Shown: positions 1 to 13,564, counted from the stretch's first letter. The stretch: 64,000 nt of DNA from Polytrichum commune (GCA_950295325.1 OX485803.1:49181554-49245553), one strand, 5' to 3'. A program made the numbers and translations. Notes: generated by a model from the letters alone, not told the origin.

Positions 1-472
1 CAGCCGCCGACCCCGAAGCACACAGCCCTCTCCACAACCTCGAAGCAGAGGTGGTAGAATCAGGTGCGTTTTGCGTTCTCTTTTGTGAATTTTTTCTTAT
101 CCTGTTCGCCTGCTCAATTGCAGTCTAAGTTCAGCGTTCGTGTAAACTGCTGGTTTCATATTTTCAGCACTCTTCACTTACTAGAGTATAAGCCTTTGCT
201 TTGGAATAATTCCGAGGATTACAGAGGCACAACATTGAACGCCTCTAAGAATATTTCTAATTGTGAATGATGTTTTCAGAAAAGGATTTGTACACCACAT
301 TTGTACCGCAATTGACTTCTTGAGAACAGCAACTAAACCTACGACTCAGGTTTTTGTTATATGCCACAAAGGAATTCAGTTTCGCGCATTGATTTTTTCC
401 TACTCTGTTGAATGTAGGTGGCAATGTCGAAAATCAACAGGTGTTGTCCTCTCCTTGAGTGCTGTCATCTCC
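1..472 (+). repeat. Left terminal inverted repeat of the MULE (truncated)
   Basis: This stretch is the reverse complement of 9185-9656. Both arms are exactly 472 nt with no length difference, and no mismatch was found in the segments compared by eye. The inner limit falls after position 472, where the two copies diverge abruptly. The outer part is GC-rich and the inner part AT-rich. Open frames of 60-90 codons occur identically in both arms; I take them to be chance frames of the repeat. Confidence 0.9.
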
Positions 473-606
473 TTGAGTGTTGCAAACTTTATTTCAAAGA
501 ATGTAAAGAGGCATGATTTCCAATTTGTTAGGGTTTAAATACACTACTCAATCACACCAAAAGTCAGACGTTTTGGAATAGTCAATGTCTCAATAACTTG
601 GATTCA

Positions 607-805
607 GTGTCCAGGAGAGATTTTTGAGCACAATTGGTCGATATCCTAGTGTTTCCAAGTCCATCCAGTTACATGTTGACATATTTCAGTTTCTCTTTAT
701 TAACTTTGGGTATATTCTCTAAAGTCCTCTGAGATGATTGGTAATTTTCCTGAATTCTTTGAAATTGCAACCGACATTGCCTATCCTACCAATTCAGTTG
801 CAGTA
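607..805 (+). repeat. R1 dispersed repeat, copy 1
   Basis: This is the first of five copies in the window of a 200-225-bp sequence, the others being at 1931, 22,341, 24,904 and 62,195. Shared blocks include a start like GGGGAGATTTTTGG, then CCTAGTGTTTCCAAGTCC, then ATGATCGGTAATTTTCC. The second half of this copy has drifted most. A short open frame (734-955) begins inside it and looks like chance. Confidence 0.7.
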
Positions 806-1930
806 AAAGAAGTATTCGATGGTAAATCCAGCTCCACAACATCATCTTCGATTCATGGGCTGGAAGAATTATCACATGATGGACCTTTACAACAACATGA
901 TCAGGCTAAAGAAATCGTCAAGGAAGGTGATGACATTCAGGACCAGGATGTTTAGGGAACAAAAATATTTGCCACCGCAAAAGACCTAGTCCAGCCAATG
1001 TCTTACTTCTACATTTGACAAATATTTCAGCATCTGCGATGAAGGGGTTCAAGGTTGTTATGCAATCAGCTATGTGACAAAAGGTAAGAGGCAGGTTTTG
1101 AGGTCAACAAATGGTGGGAAGTAAGTTCTATTTTCAAATAAGATAATAATAAATTATTGTTTCAATTTTTCATTGACAATCAGTTACTATGTTCAAAATC
1201 ATACTAATTGAGGGTTATTTGCTTGCAGATTATCCGAGAATATGTTCCGCAATAGCCCACCTTGGTGATGAAGATCCTACTTTTGTATTTCTGGGGATGA
1301 GTGCACCTTGGACTCTTTCACATGACAATGTCATTCTCAAGTAATGGTGATCCAAATGACCTAGATGGACTTCATCTAAATCTCACAACACAAGCAACAC
1401 ATTGTACTAGCCTGTTGGTTGATTTATTTTCGGTCAAATTTTCATGTGCATAGAAGTGCGATGAAATAGATGTGAGAAAAAACTCAGGATATGTCACTGG
1501 GATGCTTACCAGATACATAATATATATTTGCAAGAGACTCTTCTCTGATGCATGTGTTCAAACATGTCGTCGATCAAAGAGGCACTTGAAGTACAAAGTG
1601 TCAGGTCCTGTAAAAATGATGTAAGCTGTGTAACACTTGCAAATCACAAAACAACAGGGAAGCTTGAATAAGTGACCTTGAATGATTTTTATATGAACTA
1701 CAATTGACAACAACATTGATATTAGCATTGGTGTAAAATAATAGACTTGGAGGCAGTGGAGTCAGGCAGCACAACCTACTGTAAAAACTCTATGAGATAT
1801 ACGTAGCCCAATTTTATTTCATTAATATGTGATTTCTAGAATTACTAGCACCAAAGATCTGTTTGAGTTGAGTATTGCCATGCGTATTGTGGTCAAAAGT
1901 TGGAGTTCAAATTCATCCTGAGTTAGAACA

Positions 1931-2135
1931 GTGTCTGGGGGAGATTTTTGGACATAATCAGCCAAAATTCTAGTGTTTCCAAGTCTAACTGGTTACATGT
2001 TGCGATCTTTCGGTTTTTTTCTGTATTAATTTGAGGTATATTTCATAGATTCCTCTAAAATGATCGATAAATTTCCGTAATTGTTGACCTTCAACCGGTT
2101 ATTTCTCAAACTCAACCAGTTCATCAGATTGAGTT
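1931..2135 (+). repeat. R1 dispersed repeat, copy 2
   Basis: This is the same R1 family, inside the MULE on the side away from the transposase start. It runs directly into a small patch of internal repeats (2131-2310), in which a motif close to GAGTTGGAACCTGGGCTCCC occurs at about 2131 and again at about 2276. Confidence 0.75.
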
Positions 2136-2738
2136 GGAACCTGGGCTCCCAGATTCATCAGATTCAGTTCATTGAGTTCATTGAGTTCTGAACTCATAAC
2201 AGAATGGGAGCCCATAGCAGAATTGAGTTCTGAGCCCATAACAGAACCATAGCAGTCAGTTCTCCCCCGTTCATTGAGTTGGAACCTGGGCTCCCAAATT
2301 TCAAAAGTGTTGGAATGTGTATGAATGACTAATGTATTGAACAATAGATAAGCTTAGACCAAGTGGGGGCCCTCGTTTGCACTTCAAAAGATATCATATG
2401 GACCATGTATGATAACATGGGTTTATTATCTTATTGTCGAATTTGTTTTCTTACTGTCCTGATCCACAAAGGAGATTCCTATTCCTCAAGAATCCACTTC
2501 GCGGCCAAACTCACGGACTAGGGTCCTAGCAATGTACCATAAAAGATATATCACAAAATTTCCAAAACCAACCAACATCTCACCATTGTGATAAGGGCAT
2601 CAAAATCAACAATAAAATCCATCACAACAATCCTTGTGATCAATATGTACGTGCCTCACAAATGGATTCTATATCAACATACGACAATTTGAATACAAAT
2701 TTCATACTTCATTATCTTGTATAAGAAATTTAAAAAAA

Positions 2739-5616
2739 TTAATTTTTCTTTTTGCATATACGCTCTACCAAAGGCTTCTTCCTTTTCACTGATACACCCC
2801 AGTCATCAATGACTTTTGTTAAGGGATCAGATGGATGTAGAACGTCATTTTGTAAACGTTCTCTAAGTTCCAATAACTCAATATGCACCTTCTGAATCTT
2901 TGATACGGCATATTTTTCAAGTTCAGGATTTTGCTTCACCAAATCATGTAATATTTCTAGCTCCTCAGATAATGTCTTTGCCGTAGGTTGTGTTCCACTT
3001 GAAGAAGGAGGATTGGTTCCTAATTCTAATTCTGGAGTAATAACCGCTATAGATTGATCCGTGAGATCATCTAAAGAGGAGAAATAAATCATACTCTCAT
3101 TATTTTGAAGAAATGGAGGAAAACACCAATTTCCACCATTTAGGGTTTCATAGAATGAAACACAAACCCGGAGAAGTTGTGAATCATCTAAACCTGCCAT
3201 GATATGCAATGCACGTAGAATGTGCTTGCATATATTTGTCTGAGATACTCTTGTACATGTACAAGAGGCCCATTCCGTATCCGGGTGATAGACTAAATAC
3301 TTTACATCTGGACCATGACTTCTATCGGTTATAATAATAGGCTCTAACTTTGAAGTAGAAAATACGACATCATCTATGCTGATATCTTTACTCCTCATGA
3401 TCATAGTACGAATGAGCTCATTTCTACGAATATTTTTTATGTGCCCTTGCCTCTTCAAAAAATCTATGTACCAATAATGTCCTGCAAGGTCTTCAGTGAG
3501 CATCCAAATCAACCAATCAAGTCTTTTTGGTTTTAGAGTTTTCTTACTCAATGCTTGTCTTTGCTTCATAAAATCATGATATGATTCAATAGCTGCATTA
3601 GTGTCTTGTCCTGCATGTGAATACTCACGTGTAGCTTTAATTCACATATCTGTCACAATAACAAATATAATTAATCAATGTTGATATAAAATTAAAGATA
3701 ATGATTAACTTACATATCAATTAGTGATTAAAACAAATACAATATTGTTGAAAACTAACTAAAGAGGGCATAGCAAAAATTAATAAGTTTGACATAAAAT
3801 CATAAGAGAGGTTAAACCGAATTCGTACCCATCTTTCCCATCCATGTGGTCATAAAATACTGATTGAACTTCACCTCGTTGGGATAATCTTCAAATATTT
3901 GTAAAATCTTTTGTTGAGCATCTTCGAAGGTTTCAAGTACAGATTTTCCAAATGTTCTCATATACATAACTTCCCCAAGCTTCCGCATAATGTCATGTCT
4001 CACTTCTTTATTACATTTTTTTTTATTGAGTGATTAAGCCAACATCTTCTTACATGCCATAAACACAATATAATTGGAGTTGATGCACCCCACACCATCC
4101 TGTATGTTGAAACAAATACATGTATAAATATTAAACAAACATAAAACAAAAAATTGCTTAATTATATGAAAATGTAGATTCAGTAAATAAACAAATAAAT
4201 TGACTAGTATTGTTGCAATATACAGAAAATTTACCTGATGGCATTGATTTTTGAATCAGCATTGTCCACAATAAAAGCATTGGGCTTCCATTCAACATCC
4301 AGTCTTTTCATCTTCTCATTGATTGCGTTCAACCAAATTGCCATATCTGATGCTTTTGCACTGCTTGTAATAATCCACGTTACAGGAATGCCGTTTGAAA
4401 ATGAATCAAACACCATCAAAGTAAACAAATGATACTGTCAAAATTCAATGAGCGAAGTTCATATCATGTCTAAACTGAAAATAAAATACAAATAAATAAA
4501 ACTTCAATATTTAAAAAGAAACTTAAATAATAAACACTTACTTTGTATTTATTAGTACCAAATGTTGCATCGCATGCAACAAGACTTTTGTGACCAAAGT
4601 CACACATTTTTTTTTGTTGCCAAGGGAGTTGAATGCCCAAAGTAAAACATGTATCGGCTGAAGTTGATGCTTCTTGATAAAAAAACACACTTTCAGGATG
4701 TTCTTTAATCCACATATTCACACTTGTTGTATCACAAGGATGTTGTTGGTATTTTTTCTTGTTCCATTTTCTAGCTATATTTAAAACGTCTTTCATCTTT
4801 AAGCAGTCATCACGTGTCATATTGCCTTCTCCTTCAAGATCTACCTTTGTTTTTACCATCCTGAAATGTTCTGCTAAAATCTGTTGAGGTTTCAATCCTC
4901 GAGCCAGTTCCTGTTCTATCCAAAGCTTCATGTCCTGAGATATCCACGGTTTGTGCTGAGCTTTTTCTTTTACAGACGTGCTATCAGCAATTCCATGACA
5001 AGGTAAACCATACTTATCAGTATAACTTACCTGATAATATGTAATTGAGCAACCAAAGGCCACAAATAAAATTGTTTAATTGAAAATTTAGCTAGACATC
5101 CCCTCTTTCTACTAGGTCCACCTTCGTGTCGTGCCAATCTACTCCCTTGTCCAGTCTTGGGTTTGTTGGATTTATCAAGTACCAAATCTTTTGCAAACCT
5201 ATAATCTTTGTCGCCATATGAACATTGCCACCTGTAATAATAAAATCAAGCATTAGCGTATCGCAATATCAATATTAATTGAACCTACAATATGAAAGAT
5301 ATGCAAAAATTCATATAACATATGATTTGTTTTTCACATACCAGATATGCTTGATGAAGCTGTTCTTGTTGACCCTTGCACGTTCCATGTCAGTGTTGTT
5401 TTCAACCTTGGATTGGTAGAAAGATGTAGGGGCAAGTACATTGTTACCCTCAGCTTGTATGAATTCATTCACGCGGTCATAAGGAACACAAGCAATTTGA
5501 ATATTGATAGAATGTTTTTTAGCTTTTCTTATTCCATTTTCCCAATGAAGTATATTATAGGAAAGAAAACAATCTGGATTTTGAACAACATAAGGAATGT
5601 CTCGAAGCTCCGCCAT
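2739..5616 (-). pseudogene. MULE transposase (FAR1-like N-terminus, DDE core, SWIM zinc finger), multi-exon, damaged
   Basis: Read on the minus strand, the pieces follow the order of MULE transposases. The N-terminal part (5616-5311, then about 5230-4560) contains the GLPCHG-type segment and ends in VACDATFGTNKYK, which holds the first catalytic Asp. After an intron comes a block (about 4435-4233) with FIVDNADSKINAIR, the second catalytic Asp, and then LCLWHVRRCW, the conserved C-x2-H. The C-terminal part (3569-2739) carries a SWIM finger, seen as ASCTCTRVSQTNICKHI. Splice signals and phases fit at most joints. Lesions seen are a frame break near 5035, a frameshift at a run of A near 4017-4025, and a TGA near 3635 where a Trp codon would be expected. 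The copy is probably inactive unless these are sequence errors. Confidence 0.8.
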
Positions 5617-5689
5617 TTTTTCAAATTCCTATCAACCAAACATATACATTGTAATTCAATATTTGTTTCACATTAGATAATTAATTATT

Positions 5690-8600
5690 GGACCAAAGCC
5701 AATTCATCAAAGAATTACAAAACATATCACTTAAGGTGACTGCAGAAAATCAATATCATTGACTATGTGTGGAAGTTGGATACTTCTTTGAAACAAAAAA
5801 AAAGTCATGCCCAATCTCTACAAGAAAAGAAAAAAATTCTTCGATGAAACAAGTATTAATGATGATGTTATTTTATCCTAACTCTCGCCCCATTTGGAAA
5901 CTTGAGACTTGCAAACTATGCAGAAACAAATGAGAAATCTGTAGAACATGATGTACCTGATTGCAATTTTGCCTGCACTTGAATCCCTTAGACTTGAAGT
6001 GGCCTTGGACTACCTCTGAAGTGAGTTACAAGTTTCATGATTACTATCCAAATAATATACAAGTAGTAGTAAGCATCAGAACAAAAAAACCTCCTTGGCT
6101 TTTAAATCTATGGATGCCTAGAATCACTATATTCGTTAATTTGAGACTTTCTCTTGTCTCAAATTAATATATGGACCACAACAACATGGTCTAATGTTTG
6201 GGTCGTCCTAACTAAACCATCTTGATATGAGTATTTAATTGGGTTCTTGTTATGAACACCCGCTTCAAAGTATTTACATCTTACAACATTCTATAATATC
6301 TATGTAACGTTTGCATGTAAGGAGGAATATGTCCATATGACCCCTATATCCACATCTCCCACGCACACATTATAACTTGATCTCAGTGCAAAATCAATGA
6401 TATTGATGGACGACATCTCCAGAAGAAAAAAGATAATCAATCATTGATCCAGCAAGGACATGCTTGATGCACGATGTAATTTGACTTGATATTCTTCAGC
6501 TACATAAGATGCCAATGCACGTTTACTTTCCAATATTCCAAAATAAAGTTAGCCTCGAACTACATTCCTAATATCCACTCGATTGTCGACATCTATATCT
6601 ACATCGCGCACATTATAATTCTGAAAAGAGCTTTAACATTAGTGCCATTGAATTTTGACAGTAAAAGGTGCAACTTTTTGCCAATGCAATTGCCAAGGAT
6701 TTATTTATTTATTTTTAATGACAATGTATGGTTGCATCGAGAGCAGTCGATTGAAATTAAATGTGGTTCATTTTGAGTTCAATGGTAATTGTTCGAATTC
6801 GGTTGTTGTTGCATGACGTCCATACCATGATACAAAACCCAAGATGCATGGCAGGTCACGCGTCACTACTATGTCAGTTGTTGAGACAGGTTGCGTAAGC
6901 CTTCCCCGCCCATTAATATTCCAAATAAATCACCAAGGTTGCCAAAGAGGTTGTTGAAGATTTAATATCCGTGTCTTGGAAAGACTTGTTCAGAACAAAG
7001 GTTCATAAAAATAACTCGAATTCTACATCTTCTTTCATACCTTAGGTAAATATGCTTACTTCGGTGTCTTTCTTAAACAAACACCTATATTCCAGTAGTG
7101 TATGGTTGGGTTTAAAGCTAAGTATGAACACCAAAAACACATGCGTCATAAAGAGATTAAAGTACATGCTCAAAATCGGTTAACCATTCTAGACAGAATA
7201 GTCAACATTAACCAGGAGCAACTATTTGATCATTTAATAACTCAAAATTCTTCACTTAACAAAGTGGAAGATATTCATACGAGCTCGGAAAACCATCAGA
7301 CAAGTAGCTATGGGCATGATATGGAGTTGTTAATCATCTCGCACAAAGTACAAGTTTCATGTTCGGACAAAGAGTGCAGAAAGGAATTTGTCTGTTTAAT
7401 ACCTGCTTACCTTATATTTCCTCTGTAGTGAACACAGGAACAAATAAATACAGGAATCTTGGTCCTCTCCAGCACCGCTACTGAGTAAATCTCAGCATAA
7501 CAAATATGATGATCAGTGTTCCAAAATTTGCATGCTTGCAGGTCACTTAATTCAAGTATAAGATGATCCCTGCAGCTTTTGAAGCTACGGTACCTTCACA
7601 GAGAAGGTACACAGAAACTGCAATGTTTTTAATACTTGCTCCACTTGACCTAGTTCGACGAAGCTGCAGTTGCCGATTCACCCCAAAAAGAAAGTGACTA
7701 CGTTTCCACAATGATTCACTGCATCACAGCTCACAACAATACCTATAAGAGATACAAACTTGGATAAAGACTACACATATTGTACACCATATCTAGTTTA
7801 AACTCTTGATGAAATCCTAAATGCCAAATGTACTAATATTAGGTGTTCGGGTTCTCACCTTTGGTCGATCTTCCTAGCTAGAACTCTGTGTGTCTCTAAC
7901 ATCACACCTCGAAAACAGATGTAGACAAAATTCACAAATCCCTACAGACTTCTCAAACAGCAATTAAATCTCACATAGTGATATCTTACAAGAAGACAAC
8001 TGACAACTAACAACACTCATATGTAAGACGCAAATCTGAAGGAATACAACATACCTATTCCAAAATGTGTTTGCAGCTCATATGAATATCTTATTCATTA
8101 TCAAAGTGAAGACTCAAACTCTTTTAGTGTCACCACATAACCAGGAGATTCCTCCTGCTCAGACGTAGCCAGTTGAACAAGAAAACCACAACGAGTCTTG
8201 CAACGACCCATTGGGATCCAAGAATTCCAGGACTATATTCTCCTATACTCAATGGGTAAAATTCTGTTTTCTGTGTAAAAGTCTACATATCACATAACGA
8301 GCGCCATTCAAAGACAATCCCTACTTGAACTTGGCAGTACCCTGAACCCAAAACCCTAAACCCTTTTAATTCATGTTGATAACAACTACGTTTCTTAGCA
8401 GTGTTGCCGGTGAACAGCTATGTAATTTGGATTTATCACCATGATCAACCCCAACATGTCTTTGGTAATCTTTGAAATTATGGGACCTCTGTGACTTTCA
8501 TGCTACACCACTTTCCACGCACATTGGGTTGATATTTCTCATTCACTTCATTACAAGAAGATACTCAATGGTTTCAAAACAACATGAATAAATCAACAAA

Positions 8601-9184
8601 ACTAGGGCATCTTCAACTCAGGTGGCAATACAGTCATATTGCAATATAAAAGTATCAAGGATTGGAGTTAAGGGAAGTGCGGCCTCACCACCTGCGTGAC
8701 AGTGGTGAACACTGCCTTCTGGAGCAACAATGCGAGGTGGGGAGGTGCAATTCGATGAAGTATTTTGCTCATTAATCCAATGTTTGGCGAATTGGATGCC
8801 CGACACTCGGTGATTTGAGCTATGCAGGTAGACGGAGGGGCAATCTTACTTGCATACTCAAATAATCATCTTCAGGTGCCTAATACCAAGAAAATTCTCT
8901 GGTGCTTCAGCAGATTATGCGGAACACCTAGTGGGAGAATATATATGCAAAGGAGAGATCAATTGGAAACAATCGAACAAACGCAAAAGGTTACAAAAAG
9001 GTTGCATACCTACGCTTCAGATTCACCAACAAACAAGCTGTCCACGTCGAATGTCCTGTATGAACATCAAAAAAACACCTCGGATTAGTAATCACCTATG
9101 CATCTAATAATTAAAATCTCACTTCGGAAGACATTTGTCCAAAACCTGGGGGCTTCCGAAATGGTGGCATCCTAGCATACAAGG
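5690..9184. other. MULE interior without recognisable genes
   Basis: This AT-rich stretch lies between the transposase 5' end and the right arm. One 108-codon open frame (7102-7428, plus strand) is charged but matches no family that I know; I do not call it a gene. A segment at about 8060-8150 resembles 22,590-22,660, just downstream of R1 copy 3. The motif AAAACCCTAAACCC near 8349 is too short to count as a telomere-type repeat. Confidence 0.5.
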
Positions 9185-9656
9185 GGAGATGACAGCACTC
9201 AAGGAGAGGACAACACCTGTTGATTTTCGACATTGCCACCTACATTCAACAGAGTAGGAAAAAATCAATGCGCGAAACTGAATTCCTTTGTGGCATATAA
9301 CAAAAACCTGAGTCGTAGGTTTAGTTGCTGTTCTCAAGAAGTCAATTGCGGTACAAATGTGGTGTACAAATCCTTTTCTGAAAACATCATTCACAATTAG
9401 AAATATTCTTAGAGGCGTTCAATGTTGTGCCTCTGTAATCCTCGGAATTATTCCAAAGCAAAGGCTTATACTCTAGTAAGTGAAGAGTGCTGAAAATATG
9501 AAACCAGCAGTTTACACGAACGCTGAACTTAGACTGCAATTGAGCAGGCGAACAGGATAAGAAAAAATTCACAAAAGAGAACGCAAAACGCACCTGATTC
9601 TACCACCTCTGCTTCGAGGTTGTGGAGAGGGCTGTGTGCTTCGGGGTCGGCGGCTG
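9185..9656 (-). repeat. Right terminal inverted repeat of the MULE
   Basis: This is the reverse complement of 1-472, and no mismatch was found in the segments checked. It is followed by about 200 bp of extremely GC-rich DNA (9657-9860), which probably belongs to the same terminal repeat; its counterpart would lie left of the window. Confidence 0.9.
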
Positions 9657-9889
9657 GAGAACTCCGGGATCGGGAGCGGCGGCAGCTGCGGGCCCCGTGA
9701 GTCCGGGTATGAAGACCCGGGTATCTGCCGTCGTTCCCAATGGATTGTCGTTCCCGTGAGCAGGGATTTTTTTTGGGCCGGGGGCGTGGGCAGAGAAGCA
9801 CATCTGCCCGGGGCGGGGCGGGGGCCTGGGCAGATGTCTTCTAGCCCCGGCCCAGATTCAATACATTCAACAGCTTCTTTGTAGTTCAA

Positions 9890-10836
9890 ACATTAATGAA
9901 ACCTGCTGTAACTTGATAGTGACATACTTATTGCTGTGCGGTTGATAATTAATGAGAAAGTGCAGGTTTGAGAGCCTTTGCATTGATTCCTCTCATCCAA
10001 TGAGTTTGTAACTCAATGTTTTCTCTCTTCATTCGTAGTAGTCACGAATGTTGCACAAAACTGTCAGAAATAATAGGTAGTCAAATTTGGTAGGCCCTGC
10101 AGTGTGCATGCTGCCTGTATATGGTTACAAGTGATGATTCAGAGACTCGCACAAAATGCAATTTGATGCATATACTTCATGCCGGTGGCCAAATAGTCAA
10201 ACAATTCATCCCTGTACATATGTGCAGGGACGCAGATTTTAAATTAATTGATCGCAATGCAGATTGATACTAGTGGTAGCAGAGCACGCCTAAGTTACTT
10301 TGCTTACTAAGAATTTGGCATTGATTGCCTCTGAATTTGCAATAATCTATTGATCTAATAACATATATCTATATGCACATAATATATTGATTTGCTAAGT
10401 TTCGTAGTTACATCACGATTAATCAAGACATGGCTAAATTTGTGCAAAACATTTACAATTCTCATAACATGAGAGTCAATTTCATGGACCTCAAATTCAA
10501 CCACAATACATATAACAAAAATGCCAAATATGACCCGGTTGCTTTACTATAGCATTCTACATGTGATTTCATTTAGCATTGGCCAACAAGCTAGTGGTGT
10601 AGTCATCTTTCTTGTTCAAGGGCAAAATATAATACCGAACCATGGAAGTAGCCTTCAGTTATGAGGAATGATTTTAGGAGAGACCTTAGTTGCAACATGT
10701 GCAAATTAATTTTATTATTATAATTATGCACTTGATTAATTATGTCAACTCAAGTTAATATTCAGCCATGAAATAAAATGTTCTTTTCAAAATCACTCTA
10801 ATTTATATCAATTTATTTTCTTAGCATGTAGAGAAT
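9890..10836. other. Intergenic, AT-rich
   Basis: I see no gene, RNA gene or repeat structure here that I can support. Confidence 0.5.
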
Positions 10837-11044
10837 GTCATATACAAAGTGTCCTACATAAAACGTCATGCATAAAATGTTGTACAAATTGCGTCATGCA
10901 AAATGTGTCATACAAAATGTGTCATGCATAATGTGTTATGCAGACTATATTATGCAAACCGTATAATGAAAAATGTGTCATACACAATGTGTTTTGAAAA
11001 ATATGTTATATATTATGTCATACATTATGTGTTGTGTAGAACAC
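10837..11044 (+). repeat. Degenerate 14-bp minisatellite, about 15 units
   Basis: The stretch divides into consecutive 14-bp units close to GTCATGCAAAATGT. Variants include GTCATACAAAATGT, GTCATGCATAATGT and GTTATGCAGACTAT. Fourteen units are 14 bp long and one is 12 bp, which accounts for all 208 bp. No unit encodes anything evident. Confidence 0.85.
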
Positions 11045-12449
11045 TTCAAATACGCGTCATTTATTGAATTTTGTTATGTTTTGCGATGAATGAACACAAT
11101 TTCATTCGACATTTCTGATTCTACCATAGCAAACTTTATTTCCCCCTTGTAAGCAACATGCCTCTTGGCTAATCATCTGGTATATCCTTCAAGAAAGTTT
11201 TTGTGTTTTTTTAGGGAATGAACGTCGTCACATGCAAGGAATATCATTGTTTTTTTTTGTTTTTTTTTTGGAACTGCACCACTTCTTTCTCAATTAAATC
11301 GCTATGCTTATTTTTACCAACTCCATCACCTTTCGTTTGTAATGGCTCGTGATTTGAGCTAGAAATAACCCCAATGCATACATCCTTGATATCCACACAA
11401 TGAAGCTATCACTACTTCCACCATTTGGTGATCTTACACATCTTGTGAGCCAAATTTTTGGCCAAATGGTTAAACTATAGAGAAATAGATGGTAACTGGA
11501 TGAAACAACATCAAGTAGATGAAAATAGTTAAACCATAGGCTAGGAAGGTAGTTATAACTATTAGCGTGGGCTTAGGTGCCCATAGTTGGTTATAACAAC
11601 TATCGTCTTCCCCGCCAAGCTAAGAGGGTTGGCGAGGGGGAGGCAAGCAGACAATTCCTGATTATTACTGAGCGCATTGTTGAACCATAGACTTGTCTCC
11701 CTCGACACAGAGATTGTGAGAGGATAATTGTTAAACTATTTTCTGAGTAAACTTAGTGATCACCACAGTGATTGCAGGACACCGGTTTCTACTGAAGCAT
11801 ATTGTTATTTTGGTATTTGAGTATATATTGAACGGCCGAAGTGGATCGAACTATTTTCTATTGTTGAATAGTGATGTGGATTGTGCACTATTGTCCATTC
11901 TTGAAGTTGTAATTGACAAAGTTAGAGTCTGTAAGCGTAATTGAGCGAGATAGAGCGCGAGACTGAATTGAGAGGAGTGGTGTGATAAACTAATGACCAT
12001 CAGTGAGACCACAATTGCCTAAACTTGAACCGTCGAATGAAAGTAAGAAGGTTCCAATTAGAAAGAGTAATGTGAAACTAAGAGAGGATACAAATCGGAC
12101 AAAGGAATAGGATACGGGAAACTGAATGAGAGTTGAGAGAACGAGAATGTACAAAGAACCATAGAGGAAATTAGGAATAAGGACTATTGTTGCCAGGGAT
12201 TGAATATTTTGTCACAATTGTTTGAGCGATAAGTCCATGTTGAAGTTCAACAATAGAGAAAGAAAGACCAGAGAAGGTTAACTGAAATAGAGAAAGCGAG
12301 AAAGCTTAAATTATTGGCGCAGAGCGATGTAGGATTGATGAGAAAGAACATAGTTGAAACCATAGTCTATAGCGTCTCAAGAGGCACAACATCTGAGCGG
12401 TTAAGAGCGAGAGAGTGAAACTCTTACCTAGTAGTACCGAGAGTGACCA
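11045..12449. other. Intergenic
   Basis: No gene is recognised. The second half (about 11,940-12,420) is rich in GAGA-type purine runs that lead up to the GA tract at the start of the next repeat. Confidence 0.5.
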
Positions 12450-13564
12450 AAGAGAGAGAGCTGACTTTTCAATGCTTTTTGCAAAGCTTGAACTTCCTCT
12501 TTTCAGAGGCCTAATCCTTCAATGTCTTCTTCATTGCAATGCAAGGGTGGGTGGGTGGGAACCTTTCATAACCCTCATTACCTCAAATCTAACCTTCTCA
12601 TCATATCGTTTTAAGGCTAAGTATGCTCAATGCTCATTGCAAATGCTCATGTCTAATTGTATGTAAACAATACAAACATGTAATAATATGATATATTGTA
12701 CTTTCATAAGTATTTGTATCATACTTAGGGTTTCAGTACTCATACATTGTTCCCAAGTACCAAAAACAAATTGTGGCTGACCCCATCATACCTTGGTAGA
12801 TCTAATTACCTATCTTCATGCATTGCTCCAACAAGGATGTACCCTAACTATTATATATATGGAAAACATACAAGGAGATATGCCTAGTAGTATCAACCAA
12901 AAGAAATGCATAAAATGTCATAGTCACAATACTTCGTAGTATTGAGAGTGTGAAGGGCCTGCCTCACCTGTGCCCATGCAACCAACCAACAAATAATTGA
13001 GGATTAGTTACGTACACGAGGTAAATAACAGCAGGATTCAGTTGTTATCCATGTCACACACATTAAACTTACATTACATGCATAGTAGTATTTCTAATAG
13101 TAACACTCATTACAAAATGTCAAATGGGTGTTCAAACCTGTTCTTTAGCCACGATTGTATCATTACAAGTAGAATGCTCTCCTTGGTGAATAGCCTTAGT
13201 ATCCTCTACTTCACTTAGCACACGTATATAGTATCCCAGTAAGTGTGCTCTAAGTTACCTCACCAAGCTCTTGTGCGAATGGTAAAAAAGAGCCTCTTTT
13301 AGGGTTTACGGGTTTATATTGGAGATCTTACCTAAGGTAAGTTTTGTACAACCCTAATTTTACCACGGGTTAGGGATGTGTTCTACATCCTTAACACTAG
13401 TTACCTTGTACCATTCATCTATACTTGTGAAAACATAGTCCATACAGTAACTATATTTTTCATCCATGTGTACATGATAGGTATAAAGTAAAGGAATACA
13501 AGCTTAAAATGAACATATGGCTTTAAACAAGAGCAAGAAAGGGAGGGAGAGAGAGAGAGAGAGA
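12450..13564 (+). repeat. 1.1-kb dispersed repeat (R2), copy 1, bounded by GA tracts
   Basis: It is homologous in direct orientation to 29,806-31,000. Shared blocks run from a GA tract followed by GCTGACTTTTCAATGCTTT, through GGATTAGTTACGTACACGAG, to a second GA tract at 13,547-13,564. The copies differ by scattered substitutions and small indels, so open frames in one copy are broken in the other, which argues against coding function. No transposase or reverse transcriptase lies in it. Confidence 0.8.

Larger units (their letters stand above)
1..9860 (-). mobile_element. Mutator-like element (MULE) with long terminal inverted repeats; left end cut by the window
   Basis: Two arms of at least 472 bp (1-472 and 9185-9656) face each other and enclose a MULE-family transposase read on the minus strand. 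The right arm continues past 9656 into a very GC-rich stretch that fades near 9860, so the outer end lies about there; its partner is left of the window. The usual 9-bp target duplication of MULEs therefore cannot be checked. The interior also holds two R1 repeat copies and more than 3 kb without recognisable coding sequence. What is seen: the inverted arms and the transposase. What is inferred: that they belong to one element, and the right boundary. Confidence 0.75.

Noticed and set aside
734-955. Acidic 73-codon frame inside the MULE
   Set aside because: It begins within an R1 repeat copy, and its first residues are simply that repeat translated. No domain is recognised.
8345-8365. Interstitial telomere repeat (AAAACCCTAAACCC)
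   Set aside because: Fewer than three units; chance-level in AT-rich plant DNA.
9529-9889. Pro/Arg-rich overlapping frames in the GC-rich MULE end
   Set aside because: Frames stay open in several phases because of high GC content. No conserved domain, and the region is terminal repeat.
10837-11044. CRISPR-like regular spacing
   Set aside because: Contiguous 14-bp degenerate units without distinct spacers in a plant nuclear context; this is a minisatellite.
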